Shown: positions 1 through 6,229, numbered from the stretch's first letter. The stretch is 10,708 bases of DNA from Thermoplasmata archaeon (GCA_030040035.1 JASHUJ010000069.1:1-10708), one strand, 5' to 3'. Made by a program: numbers and translations. The notes: generated by a model from the letters alone, not told the origin.

Positions 1-1154
1 AGGAGGTCGTCGAACAGCTCGGCGATCCGACGCATCTCCTTCTCGCCCATCCCGAGGCGGGTCACCTCGGGGGTCCCGAGGCGGATCCCGCCGGGATGCT
101 TCGGGCTCTTGTCGCCGGGCAGGAGGTTCTTGTTCGAGATGATCCCCGCGTCGGCGAGCCGGCGCGCGACCGCCTCCCCGCCGCCCTCCCGCTCGACTCG
201 GACCGCGATCGTGTGCGAGCGCGTGAACCCGAGGTCCGCGGCGAGGACGTCGAAGCCGCGGTCGTGGAGTGCCTGGGCGAGGGCGCGGGCGTTCGCGATC
301 GTGTGCCGCGCGTACTCGCGCCCGAACTCGAGGTGTTCGGCGAGGCTGACGGCGAGCGCCGCCATCTCGTTCAAGTGGTGGTTGCTGGTGACGCCCGGGA
401 ACGCGCCGCTCTGGAGCTTCTTCACGACCTCGGGGTCGTCGGTCTCGCCGAGCAGGATCCCGTGCTGGGGACCGGGGAGCGTCTTGTGGGTCGAGGCGCT
501 CATCACCGCGCAGCCCTCGCGCAGCGGATCCTGGAACTCGCCGCCCGCGATCAACCCGAGCACGTGGGCGCCGTCGAACCAGGCCCGCGCGCCGATCTCC
601 TCGAGCGTCGGGCGCAGCTCGTCGATCGGCAGGGGGAAGAGGAACAGGGAGAGGCCGAACAGGCAGAGCTTCGGTCGCACGGCGCGCAGGATCTCCTTCG
701 TGCGCGCGACGTCGATCGTCATCCGCTCCGCGTCCCACGCGTAGTAGACCGGCTTCACCCCGCGCAGGCCGAACGCCCCGAAGCCGGCGCTCGAGATGTG
801 GGCGCCGTCCGCGAGCCGGCTCGTCCCGACGAGGTCACCGGGCTCGGCGAGCGCCTTCAGGACCGCGAGGTTCGCGACGGTGCCCGAGATCGGGCGGACG
901 TCCGCGAACGAGCAACGGAACAGTCGGCGCGCGAGGTTCAGGCAGAGGTTCTCGACCTCGTCGACCTGCTCGTTGCCCTCGTAGTACCGCTCCCCCGGAA
1001 GCCCCTCGGCGTACCGCGAGTGGAAGTCGCTGATGAGCAGCTCCTTCGCGTACGGGGAGAGGAGGTTCTCGCTCGCGATCAGCGGGATCGATCGCTCGAA
1101 CCGCTCCGAGTGCTGGCGGGCCAGTGCGCGGACCTGACCGACGGTCCAGGCCAT
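1..1154 (-). CDS. glyA: Serine hydroxymethyltransferase, C-terminus cut by window edge
   Basis: PLP-dependent cytosolic enzyme that interconverts serine and glycine while passing a one-carbon unit to a folate or pterin carrier. I translated the minus strand from ATG at 1154; the frame stays open to base 1, giving about 384 residues and lacking roughly the last 40. Visible SHMT hallmarks are the N-terminal IPLIASEN segment (23-30), a RYAEGLPGERYYEGN region (47-61), the PLP-aspartate motif DGAHVLGLIAGG (194-205), and the Schiff-base lysine K224 in STHKTLPGP (221-229). Near the cut edge are SNKNLLPGD (339-347) and GGIRLGTPEVTRLGM, which bind substrate carboxylate in the family. The start is the first Met that gives the usual SHMT N-terminus. 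An ORB-like sequence begins 37 bases upstream of the start codon. No clear close TATA box is seen; the palindromic TATA at 1289-1298 could serve it with a leader of about 115 bases. Identification is firm; the promoter assignment is not. Confidence 0.95.
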   Translation of the reverse strand, partial: MAWTVGQVRALARQHSERFERSIPLIASENLLSPYAKELLISDFHSRYAEGLPGERYYEGNEQVDEVENLCLNLARRLFRCSFADVRPISGTVANLAVLKALAEPGDLVGTSRLADGAHISSAGFGAFGLRGVKPVYYAWDAERMTIDVARTKEILRAVRPKLCLFGLSLFLFPLPIDELRPTLEEIGARAWFDGAHVLGLIAGGEFQDPLREGCAVMSASTHKTLPGPQHGILLGETDDPEVVKKLQSGAFPGVTSNHHLNEMAALAVSLAEHLEFGREYARHTIANARALAQALHDRGFDVLAADLGFTRSHTIAVRVEREGGGEAVARRLADAGIISNKNLLPGDKSPKHPGGIRLGTPEVTRLGMGEKEMRRIAELFDDL

Positions 1155-1190
1155 CTCGCCGGGCGACGTCGCGAGGGTCGGGGCCGCCGA

Positions 1191-1219
1191 CCCCCGCACC
1201 CCCCCATTTCCACTGGAAC
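1191..1219 (-). other. ORB-like element (putative Orc1/Cdc6 binding site), copy 1
   Basis: Read on the minus strand this is GTTCCAGTGGAAA followed by T, seven Gs, TGC and five Gs. This is the layout of archaeal origin recognition boxes as I recall them from Sulfolobus, Pyrococcus and haloarchaea: a TTCCAGTGGAA-type core, then AAAC or a variant, then a G string. The last core base is T here, where AAAC is usual. It lies in the gap between glyA and the thioesterase gene. Its G string points towards glyA, away from the matching copy at 1788-1815. The match is to a remembered consensus, not to a database search. Confidence 0.65.
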
Positions 1220-1288
1220 GTTTCCGGCGGGTCGGCATCGCGCGCGTTCCCGGGCGCGGGGCCCGGGCGGGCGGGCACCCCATCGCGT

Positions 1289-1298
1289 CCATATATGG
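1289..1298 (+). promoter_or_regulatory. Palindromic TATA box for the thioesterase gene
   Basis: CCATATATGG is a perfect ten-base palindrome in otherwise very GC-rich sequence. Its centre is about 28 bases upstream of the ATG at 1322, the spacing expected for an archaeal TATA box serving a leaderless or nearly leaderless transcript. Because the box is symmetric it could in principle also direct TBP in the other direction and serve glyA, with a leader of about 115 bases; that second role is inference. Confidence 0.65.
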
Positions 1299-1321
1299 AG
1301 CATGGGCGTCCCGGCCCCGCG

Positions 1322-1780
1322 ATGCCCTCTCCGCCTCCGGCCCCGATCCGGCCCTGGCGGGTCCAGCGCCGCTTCTCCATCCCGTACCACGATCTGGACG
1401 TTCTCGATCACCTCAATCACGCGGCCTACTTCGTCTACATGGAGACGCTCCGGTGCGACTACTACCTCCCGCTCGTCGGCGGAGGTCTGGATCCGACCCA
1501 TCTCGACATCATCATCGCCGAGGCGTCCTGCCGCTACCTCGCCCCGGTGCCGTACGCCGCCGAGCTCGTGGGGGAGGTCACTCCCGCCGCCCCACCGGGC
1601 CGGACGAGCTTCACGCTCCTCTACCGGTTCACCCGGCCCGATTCGGGGACGATCACCGCCCGGGGCCGGACGGTCGTGGTCTGCTACGATTACGGGAAGA
1701 ACGCGAAGAAGGAGATCCCCGCGGACCGACGGGCGGTCCTCGAGCGGGACGCGGTCGACCCCGCGACCGAAGGCTGGTAG
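1322..1780 (+). CDS. Hotdog-fold acyl-CoA thioesterase (4HBT/YbgC-FadM type)
   Basis: A 152-residue protein of the single-hotdog 4HBT family, which hydrolyses acyl-CoA or other CoA thioesters, probably in the cytosol; the substrate cannot be read from sequence. The family signature is at residues 20-44: PYHDLDVLDHLNHAAYF then MET, matching the DxDxxxHxNNAxYxxxxE pattern with catalytic-region D24, D26, H30 and N32. The strands downstream (EASCRYLAPVPYAAEL, then TSFTLLYRF and GRTVVVCYDY) fit the antiparallel sheet. Length is normal for YbgC/FadM proteins. An upstream in-frame ATG at 1295 overlaps the TATA box and would add nine residues not expected in the family, so ATG 1322 is chosen; it implies a leaderless mRNA. 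The gene stands alone, divergent from glyA and convergent with the 96-residue gene, and is flanked on both sides by ORB-like sequences. A 4-hydroxybenzoyl-CoA thioesterase-like role is only one option. Confidence 0.88.
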   Translation: MPSPPPAPIRPWRVQRRFSIPYHDLDVLDHLNHAAYFVYMETLRCDYYLPLVGGGLDPTHLDIIIAEASCRYLAPVPYAAELVGEVTPAAPPGRTSFTLLYRFTRPDSGTITARGRTVVVCYDYGKNAKKEIPADRRAVLERDAVDPATEGW

Positions 1781-1787
1781 GCGCAAT

Positions 1788-1815
1788 CTCCAGTGGAAAC
1801 GGAGGGGTGGGGGGG
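1788..1815 (+). other. ORB-like element (putative Orc1/Cdc6 binding site), copy 2
   Basis: CTCCAGTGGAAACGGAGGGG, then T and a run of seven Gs, begins eight bases after the thioesterase stop codon. It is a closer fit than copy 1 to the archaeal ORB pattern: TCCAGTGGAAAC core plus downstream G string. It is inverted relative to the copy at 1191-1219, with both G strings pointing outwards and about 570 bases between the cores. The element occupies nearly all of the 47-base gap between the thioesterase and the next gene. No third copy of TCCAGTGGA or TCCACTGGA was noticed elsewhere in the window, though the scan was by eye. Confidence 0.7.
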
Positions 1816-1824
1816 GATCCCGCT

Positions 1825-1837
1825 CGCCTAGTAGGCG
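1825..1837. repeat. Short inverted repeat at the 3' end of the 96-residue gene
   Basis: CGCCTA, one G, TAGGCG forms a perfect six-base inverted repeat overlapping the stop codon of the 1828-2118 gene. It sits in the convergent gap with the thioesterase gene. No T run follows on either strand, so a terminator role is possible but not supported by more than position. Confidence 0.3.
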
Positions 1838-2118
1838 GGGTGGAGCCGGTCCGTCGTCGGCAGGGTCGGCCAAGGCACGGGTTCGACGAACGACGTCTCT
1901 TCCGTCACGGTCTCGACGCGATAGAAGACCCCGGTCCCCTTGAGCGCCACGTGGATCTTCCCGAGCATCGAGCGGAACTCCTCCTCGGTCGTCCACTCGA
2001 AGGCGAGGTCGTGCGGGCCCACGATGAACGGGAGGCCCGCCGTCGTCTTGAGCCGCTTCGAGATCTCGAGGGGGGACTCCGAATCCGGCGTGAAGTAGAG
2101 GTCGACGTAACTGTGCAT
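1828..2118 (-). CDS. Hypothetical 96-residue alpha/beta protein
   Basis: I do not recognise this family. The protein starts MHSYVDLYFTPDSESP and ends VPWPTLPTTDRLHPAY. The order of hydrophobic strands and amphipathic helices can be read as strand (2-9), helix (15-28), strand (29-41), helix (42-61), strand (62-72), then a Pro-rich tail. This could be a small ferredoxin-like fold, but that is a guess from pattern. There is no signal peptide, membrane segment or cysteine. It is likely a real gene: ATG at 2118 lies 30-40 bases downstream of a good TATA box (2151-2159), giving a leader of about 10 bases, and the composition is balanced rather than the Arg/Gly/Pro-rich type of spurious frames in this GC-rich DNA. 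It lies downstream of the SRP RNA gene on the same strand. Confidence 0.75.
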   Translation of the reverse strand: MHSYVDLYFTPDSESPLEISKRLKTTAGLPFIVGPHDLAFEWTTEEEFRSMLGKIHVALKGTGVFYRVETVTEETSFVEPVPWPTLPTTDRLHPAY

Positions 2119-2150
2119 GGCCAGTCGGTAGTGTTGAACGCGAGGAGCGG

Positions 2151-2159
2151 ATACTTAAA
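2151..2159 (-). promoter_or_regulatory. TATA box for the 96-residue gene
   Basis: Read on the minus strand this is TTTAAGTAT, an AT-rich patch in GC-rich surroundings. The expected transcription start is near 2129, about ten bases before the ATG at 2118. The AATTT just upstream on the minus strand may also help end transcripts coming from the SRP RNA gene. Confidence 0.65.
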
Positions 2160-2186
2160 TTTCTCGTTCCGCGCCCTCGGACCGTC

Positions 2187-2200
2187 CCCCCGATCGGGGG
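2187..2200. repeat. Perfect palindrome downstream of the SRP RNA gene
   Basis: CCCCCGATCGGGGG is a 14-base perfect palindrome lying 19 bases past the predicted SRP RNA 3' end and upstream of the next gene's TATA box. It could form a short hairpin in the SRP RNA precursor. The next Ts on the minus strand (an AAATTT patch) come about 25 bases later, so it is not a classical terminator. Its function is unknown. Confidence 0.3.
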
Positions 2201-2218
2201 AGCTCCGCGGGGGCGGGT

Positions 2219-2529
2219 GCTAGGCCAGCAGGATTGCCGTCCGGTCGAGCCACGCGGAGACCCCGCACGCTCCTCAGCCCCGTCGCCCCGCCAGCGTCGA
2301 CGGGTCACGGTAAGGCTGCTCCCGTCAGGACCTGACCCGGTGCCCGTGATGGATAACCGCTAGGGCGCTCCTCCGAGCGCCCGTCGCGATGCCCGCGGCC
2401 CAGCGGAACAGAGCGTCGACGGAGCTATGCGAGACGCGTCACTCGCCCGAACGTCGCTCCTGCCTGTCACCCCCGCTAAGGACGGTTTCGGTGTGTAAGG
2501 GGACGCCCAACCCCCCGGTCCAGCCTAGC
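2219..2529 (-). ncRNA. ffs: Signal recognition particle 7S RNA
   Basis: This is the RNA scaffold of the archaeal signal recognition particle, which binds SRP54 and SRP19 to target nascent membrane and secreted proteins. The ends pair as helix 1: the 5' end GCTAGGC (2529-2523) complements the 3' end GCCTAGC (2225-2219). The 5' domain reads GGGGGGTTGGGCGTCCCC and then a CCGAAACCG stretch, as in other archaeal 7S RNAs. Helix 6 is a perfect eight-pair hairpin, GGGCGCTC-GGAG-GAGCGCCC (2382-2363), with the GNAR tetraloop recognised by SRP19. Helix 8 is seen as GGTCAGGTCC then GGGAGCAGCC (2337-2314), the universal SRP54-binding core. Its apical loop reads UGAC instead of the usual GGAA. The length of about 311 nt is normal. 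Ends are set by the helix 1 pairing and by the TATA box 26 bases upstream, and could be off by a few bases. Confidence 0.95.
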
Positions 2530-2551
2530 GAAGTGAGGAGCCCCCCGCGGG

Positions 2552-2558
2552 TACATAG
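2552..2558 (-). promoter_or_regulatory. TATA box of the SRP RNA gene
   Basis: CTATGTA on the minus strand is centred 26 bases upstream of the predicted first SRP RNA base at 2529. This is the ideal archaeal TATA-to-start distance. It lies within the short gap between the small membrane protein's stop codon (2562-2564) and the RNA gene. The SRP RNA can therefore be transcribed independently of the OsmC locus. Confidence 0.75.
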
Positions 2559-2561
2559 AGC

Positions 2562-2813
2562 TTAGTGCGAGCTCGGATCGTCGGATTCCGCGCGTCCCCG
2601 CTCCGCCCCGTCGTCCGGTGCCGCGCGGACCCCGGGCGGCGCCCGATCGCGGGCCGGGACGAGCGCGACGGCGACCAGAGCGGCCACGCCCCCGAGCGCG
2701 ATGCCGAGACCGAGCGCGAACGCGCTCGCGAGCGAGAAGCCGATCACGATCAGGGCGAGGCCGCCGACGAGGCCGAGCCAGCGGAGGAGGAGGGCGCGGC
2801 TACCGGGGCGCAC
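2562..2813 (-). CDS. Small two-helix membrane protein of unknown function
   Basis: An 83-residue protein with GTG start at 2813 and TAA stop. Residues 12-51 are almost entirely hydrophobic (GLVGGLALIVIGFSLASAF, then ALGLGIALGGVAALVAVALV), long enough for two closely spaced transmembrane helices. A basic N-terminus (R2, R6, R11) and an Arg/Asp-rich hydrophilic tail (54-83) follow the usual pattern for cytosolic ends. No family is recognised. The gene overlaps the end of the OsmC-family gene by 14 bases on the same strand, so the two are very probably co-transcribed and translationally coupled. No other start codon is available without losing the first helix. The coding call rests on the coherent hydrophobic profile and the overlap. 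Confidence 0.6.
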   Translation of the reverse strand: MRPGSRALLLRWLGLVGGLALIVIGFSLASAFALGLGIALGGVAALVAVALVPARDRAPPGVRAAPDDGAERGRAESDDPSSH

Positions 2814-3288
2814 GGTCCCCTCGCGCCGCCTCCACCGAGGGGGCGAGCCGCACCGGGAAGTTCACCGAGTTCGCGATGAAGCAGCGCTCGTGCGCCTCCG
2901 CATGGAGCGCGATCGCCCGCTCCCGGTCGCCGGCGCTGATCCGGACGCGCGGCCGTAGGACCGCCTCGAGGAAGCGACCCCCGTTCGCGCCGTCCTCCTC
3001 CATCGTCCCCTCGGCCGCGTCGGTGTACTCGCTCACCGCGACGCCGTTCACCGCGCACAGGTGGAGGTACCAGAGCATGTGGCAGACCGAGAGCGCGGCG
3101 ACGAGGAGGTCCTCGGGGGTGTACCGCCCCGCGTCCCCCCGGAACGCGGGATCGGACGAGCCGAGGAGATCGGGCTTGCCGGCGACCCGGATCACGTGGT
3201 CGCGTCGGTACGCCGCGTAGCCGGCCGTTCCGGCGCCGTCGTTCCCCGTCCATTCGACCGTCGCGACGTATCGGTGCGTCCGCGCCAC
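2800..3288 (-). CDS. OsmC/Ohr-family thiol protein
   Basis: A 162-residue cytosolic protein of the OsmC/Ohr superfamily, whose members reduce organic hydroperoxides through two reactive cysteines. Both conserved cysteine contexts are present: ALSVCHMLWYLHLC with C69, and AHERCFIANSVNFPV with C136. C78 is extra. The N-terminal VEWTGNDGAGT, followed by SDPAFRGDAGRYTPEDLLVAAL, matches the family layout in which the substrate loop precedes the first cysteine helix. It resembles the stand-alone OsmC-like group more than Ohr; the exact substrate is not readable. The start is GTG at 3288 with a GGAGG about ten bases upstream. It lies 39 bases after the 935-residue gene on the same strand and overlaps the small membrane protein gene, so a three-gene transcript is possible; a weak AT patch at 3315-3321 gives little support for a separate promoter. 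Confidence 0.88.
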   Translation of the reverse strand: MARTHRYVATVEWTGNDGAGTAGYAAYRRDHVIRVAGKPDLLGSSDPAFRGDAGRYTPEDLLVAALSVCHMLWYLHLCAVNGVAVSEYTDAAEGTMEEDGANGGRFLEAVLRPRVRISAGDRERAIALHAEAHERCFIANSVNFPVRLAPSVEAARGDRAPR

Positions 3289-3327
3289 GGTTCCGGGCCT
3301 CCACCCGGCGGGCGCAGATACTCCTTC

Positions 3328-6135
3328 CTAGCGGATGTGCTCGAGGCTGAAGGAGCCCAGGTTGAACGAGCGCTTGTTGAACGTGTAGCCGACCCACGCG
3401 CGCGCCTGGACGTCCGTGATCCCGCGGACGGAGAGGAACGTCTTCAGCTGCTCGTTCTTGAGGTTGATCGAGCCGTCGACCATGTGCTCGAGCGTCTCGA
3501 GATCCGATTCGGAGTGCATGCCGCTGTCGAGCTCGTAGTAGCTCACGGCGCCGTCGATCCGGCGGCGCCCGACGAACGGCTGCAGGAAGCGGAACGTCGA
3601 CGTCGTGTCGAGGTAGGCCGTGATCGTCGAGACCGACTCGAAGATGAGGCGGTACGTCGGGAACTTCTCCTTCAGCTCCGCCGCGAACTCGTTGACGCTG
3701 CTGCCGAGCTGGTCCAGGACCGCCTTGTCGGTCGAGGAGAGGAGGCGCACCGTCCCGGTCGAACCGGTGGAGCCGACCGCCCGCGAATACAGATCGACGT
3801 AGCGGACCATCTCCTTGCGCTCCGAGTCCGCGAACCCCGGGAAGAGGCCGGCCAGGTCCTCGCGGACCTGCTGGTAGGTCTTGTCGGTCACGATCCAGAT
3901 CGACGGGATGCCGAGCTTCAGGCCCTCGACGCTGAACAGGCGGGCGAGGACGTCCTTCCCGGTGTGCGCCGGGCCGTTCACGAGGATCTGCGCGCCCGTG
4001 GGGTACCCGCCGTACAGCAGGTCGTCGAGGCGCCGGATCCCGCTGCGCACCTTGACCTCCCGCGCGGCGGCGCTCGCGTCGTCCTGGATCTGCTTCGCCT
4101 CCGCCTCGGCGGCGACGCCGGCCATCCGCTCGAGCTCCTGGAGGCGCGTCTGGAGGAGCGCCTCGCGGCCGCGCAGTTCGGTCTCCTTCTGCGCGAGCTG
4201 GTTGTGGAGGTCCTCGAGCCGCCGGGCCTCGTCGCCCTGGGTCCGGATCGTCGGGTCGGTCTCCCGGCGCAGCCCTTCGAGCCGGCGGGCCTCGATGTCG
4301 AGCGCCTGTCGCCGCGTCTGGAGCTGGGTGTCGAACGCGGCGAGCTCGCGCTCCTTGAAGTCGAACGACGAGCGGCGGCGCTCGAGCTCCTCCGAGTTGA
4401 TCTTGATCTCCTCGAAGCGGGCGCGGAGCTCGTTCTCGCGCGCCACCAGGTCCTTCTCGCGCTGCGTCGCCTCCTCGAGCCGCTGCTGGACGTCGCTCGA
4501 GAGCGTCCCCTGGTCCTTCGCGAGTAGCTCCTCCCGGTCGCGCGTGCGCTCCCGCTCGGACGCGAGGTTGCGGTTCTCCCCCTCGAGCTGGACGATCCGG
4601 CGCCGCAGCTCGGTCTCCCGCTCGATGTACTCGTGCTCGCGCTCGGCGAACTCCGCGCGCAGGTGCTGGTCGAGATCCCGCGTGGCCTTTTCGAGCGCTC
4701 CCGCGGTCAGCGCCGCGCTCGCGGCCGGACCGGCCGCGCCGCCGTCCGTCGCGGCCGACCGTTCCCCACCGACCCCCTCGAGCGCGAGCAGGCGCAGCTT
4801 GAGCTCGGCGATCTCGTCGTCCTTCGAGCGGACCGCGAGCTCCCGCTCCTTCGCCTCCTTCCCGCGCACGTACTTGATCACGGCGATCGAGCCGCGCTTC
4901 ACGTGCTCGACCTCGTCCTCGAGCTGCTTGCGCTTCGCCCGCTCGTCGTAGAGCTGCCGGTGGAGGTCCTGGACCTCCTGGATCATCGCCGTGGGATCGA
5001 ACTGGTCGCTCTTCACCCGGTCGAGGAGTCCGGTGAGCCACCGGACGACCGTCTCCTCCCGCTCCAGGACCGCGCTGCCCGCGGGGGGCTCGGCCGGACC
5101 CCGCGGCTCGGCGATCGGCGCCGGCCGGACCGCTACCTCGGCCAACGCCGCGGCCGGCTCCGACGAGCGGATCCAGTCCTCCATCGCGCGATCGTCCCCC
5201 TCCACCCACTTGCGGAGCACGTCCGTCGACTCCTTCGGGGTCGTGGCGACCTTGCGGTGCTTTGCCCGTTCCGGGCGGCGCACGGTTCCGACCCAGCGTT
5301 CGACGATCCGATCCGCTTCGGGGGAGGCTCCCTTGCTCGGCGCGGCCGGTACGGACTCGGGGGCCGGAGCCGACGCGCGCAGGGGTTCGGGAGCAGGAAC
5401 CGCCGCGGCGAGCACGGGCGCGGGCTCAACCGCCGGAGGCTCGGGTCGCGTGGCCGCGACCGGTTCCGCCCTCGGGGCGGCCGCGGAGGGCGCGGGCTCG
5501 GGCATCGGATCCGGAAGCGAGGCGGTGATCGGAGGAGCGGGCTCGGGCGCGGGGACCGGCGGCTCGACCGGTTCGGGGGCGGAGGCGGAAGCCGTCGGCT
5601 CGGGCTCGGGAGAAGTCGGCTCGGAGAGGAGCGGCGCCATCGCGGGCGCGCTCGGCGGGCTCGGGACCGGCGGCGCGGTCTCCCGGGGGGCCGGCCCGGT
5701 CGCGATCCGGGGGAACTCGTCCCGGCTGGGGGCGGCGGCCACGAACACCGGGGACGGAGGCATCGCGGGCGGTCCCGCCCCGCTGCCGGGCGCGGGCGAA
5801 GGGGTCGGATCCGGGGTCCGGGACGACGCGTCCCGGAGAGGTTCCGCGCTCTTCGCGGGAGCCGTAGGAGGGCTCGGGGAGAACAGTCGGGCGGCGACCG
5901 AGCTCGCGAACGCCGGGGTGGACCGTCGGATCCGGAGGATGTCGTCCCCGCTCGCCCCGGCCGCTCGGAGCGACGGATCGGTCGCGCGGCGCGCCGCCTC
6001 GGGGGTCGCATACCCGGCCTTCTGGAGCCGGGCGGCGGTCTCGGGGCTCACCCCGAGGGCGCGGGCGAGGTCCTCCGTCGAGGCCACGGGAGGGGCCGCG
6101 CTCGCCTCCGCGACGCTGTCCGTCGAGCCGTCCAT
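3328..6135 (-). CDS. Composite HhH / Pro-Ala linker / coiled coil / KaiC-like ATPase-fold protein
   Basis: A 935-residue cytosolic protein with four regions. Residues 20-72 look like a helix-hairpin-helix pair (DLARALGVSPETAARLQKAG and later RAAGASGDDILRI), often a DNA- or protein-binding module. Residues 83-280 are a low-complexity linker rich in Pro, Ala, Glu and Ser. Residues 385-690 are strongly heptad-like and charged (long Glu/Arg/Lys/Leu runs), with a break at 455-480, predicting an extended coiled coil. Residues 696-935 resemble the KaiC/RadA/GvpD-type RecA fold: SGIRRLDDLLYGGYPTGAQ, then the P-loop GPAHTGKD (721-728), a Walker B-like RLIFESVST (829-837), and strands to the end. The P-loop has Asp where Thr/Ser normally binds magnesium, and Walker B has Glu for Asp, so ATP hydrolysis is doubtful. 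I cannot assign a function; a structural, DNA-associated or signalling role is possible. ATG 6135 follows a TATA box and a leader of about ten bases. Confidence 0.8.
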   Translation of the reverse strand: MDGSTDSVAEASAAPPVASTEDLARALGVSPETAARLQKAGYATPEAARRATDPSLRAAGASGDDILRIRRSTPAFASSVAARLFSPSPPTAPAKSAEPLRDASSRTPDPTPSPAPGSGAGPPAMPPSPVFVAAAPSRDEFPRIATGPAPRETAPPVPSPPSAPAMAPLLSEPTSPEPEPTASASAPEPVEPPVPAPEPAPPITASLPDPMPEPAPSAAAPRAEPVAATRPEPPAVEPAPVLAAAVPAPEPLRASAPAPESVPAAPSKGASPEADRIVERWVGTVRRPERAKHRKVATTPKESTDVLRKWVEGDDRAMEDWIRSSEPAAALAEVAVRPAPIAEPRGPAEPPAGSAVLEREETVVRWLTGLLDRVKSDQFDPTAMIQEVQDLHRQLYDERAKRKQLEDEVEHVKRGSIAVIKYVRGKEAKERELAVRSKDDEIAELKLRLLALEGVGGERSAATDGGAAGPAASAALTAGALEKATRDLDQHLRAEFAEREHEYIERETELRRRIVQLEGENRNLASERERTRDREELLAKDQGTLSSDVQQRLEEATQREKDLVARENELRARFEEIKINSEELERRRSSFDFKERELAAFDTQLQTRRQALDIEARRLEGLRRETDPTIRTQGDEARRLEDLHNQLAQKETELRGREALLQTRLQELERMAGVAAEAEAKQIQDDASAAAREVKVRSGIRRLDDLLYGGYPTGAQILVNGPAHTGKDVLARLFSVEGLKLGIPSIWIVTDKTYQQVREDLAGLFPGFADSERKEMVRYVDLYSRAVGSTGSTGTVRLLSSTDKAVLDQLGSSVNEFAAELKEKFPTYRLIFESVSTITAYLDTTSTFRFLQPFVGRRRIDGAVSYYELDSGMHSESDLETLEHMVDGSINLKNEQLKTFLSVRGITDVQARAWVGYTFNKRSFNLGSFSLEHIR

Positions 6136-6167
6136 GGAGAAGGAAGAGTACTAGCGCGTAGAGGGGT

Positions 6168-6177
6168 CTTTAAATTA
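6168..6177 (-). promoter_or_regulatory. TATA box of the 935-residue gene
   Basis: On the minus strand this reads TAATTTAAAG. Its centre is about 26 bases from a predicted start near 6146, leaving a leader of about ten bases before ATG 6135. The patch is AT-rich on both strands, so it might also contribute to tyrS expression on the plus strand, though tyrS has a closer candidate at 6230-6236. Confidence 0.7.
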
Positions 6178-6229
6178 TAGCGGTACGCGCGACGCCCGGC
6201 CGGGACGCCGCTCGGCGTCCACCGAGGAC

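Noticed and set aside
1249..1267. GC-rich repeat of CCCGGG upstream of the thioesterase TATA box
   Set aside because: The two CCCGGG copies are short and expected by chance in sequence of this composition; no function is supported.
96..1943. Long plus-strand open frame of 615 codons across glyA and the thioesterase gene
   Set aside because: It is a shadow frame in GC-rich DNA: the product is Arg/Gly/Pro-rich with no domain, while clear SHMT and hotdog thioesterase genes occupy the other frames.
1079..2308. Minus-strand open frame of 409 codons through the thioesterase, the 96-residue gene and into the SRP RNA
   Set aside because: Its product is low-complexity and Arg-rich, it runs through the SRP RNA, and it contradicts two better-supported coding frames.
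2750..5209. Minus-strand open frame of 819 codons overlapping the 935-residue gene and OsmC gene
   Set aside because: The translation is Arg/Gly/Ala/Pro-rich and lacks recognisable domains, whereas the other frame has a coiled coil and a KaiC-like domain.
5260..5890. Pro/Ala-rich low-complexity stretch considered as a tandem DNA repeat
   Set aside because: The repetition is compositional at the protein level (Pro, Ala, Glu, Ser) with no fixed DNA unit length, so it is a flexible linker and not a tandem repeat array.
3061..6180. Several long plus-strand open frames opposite the 935-residue gene
   Set aside because: They are antisense reflections of a biased coding sequence, with Leu/Arg/Glu repeats mirroring the coiled coil and Gly/Ser/Arg repeats mirroring the Pro/Ala linker.
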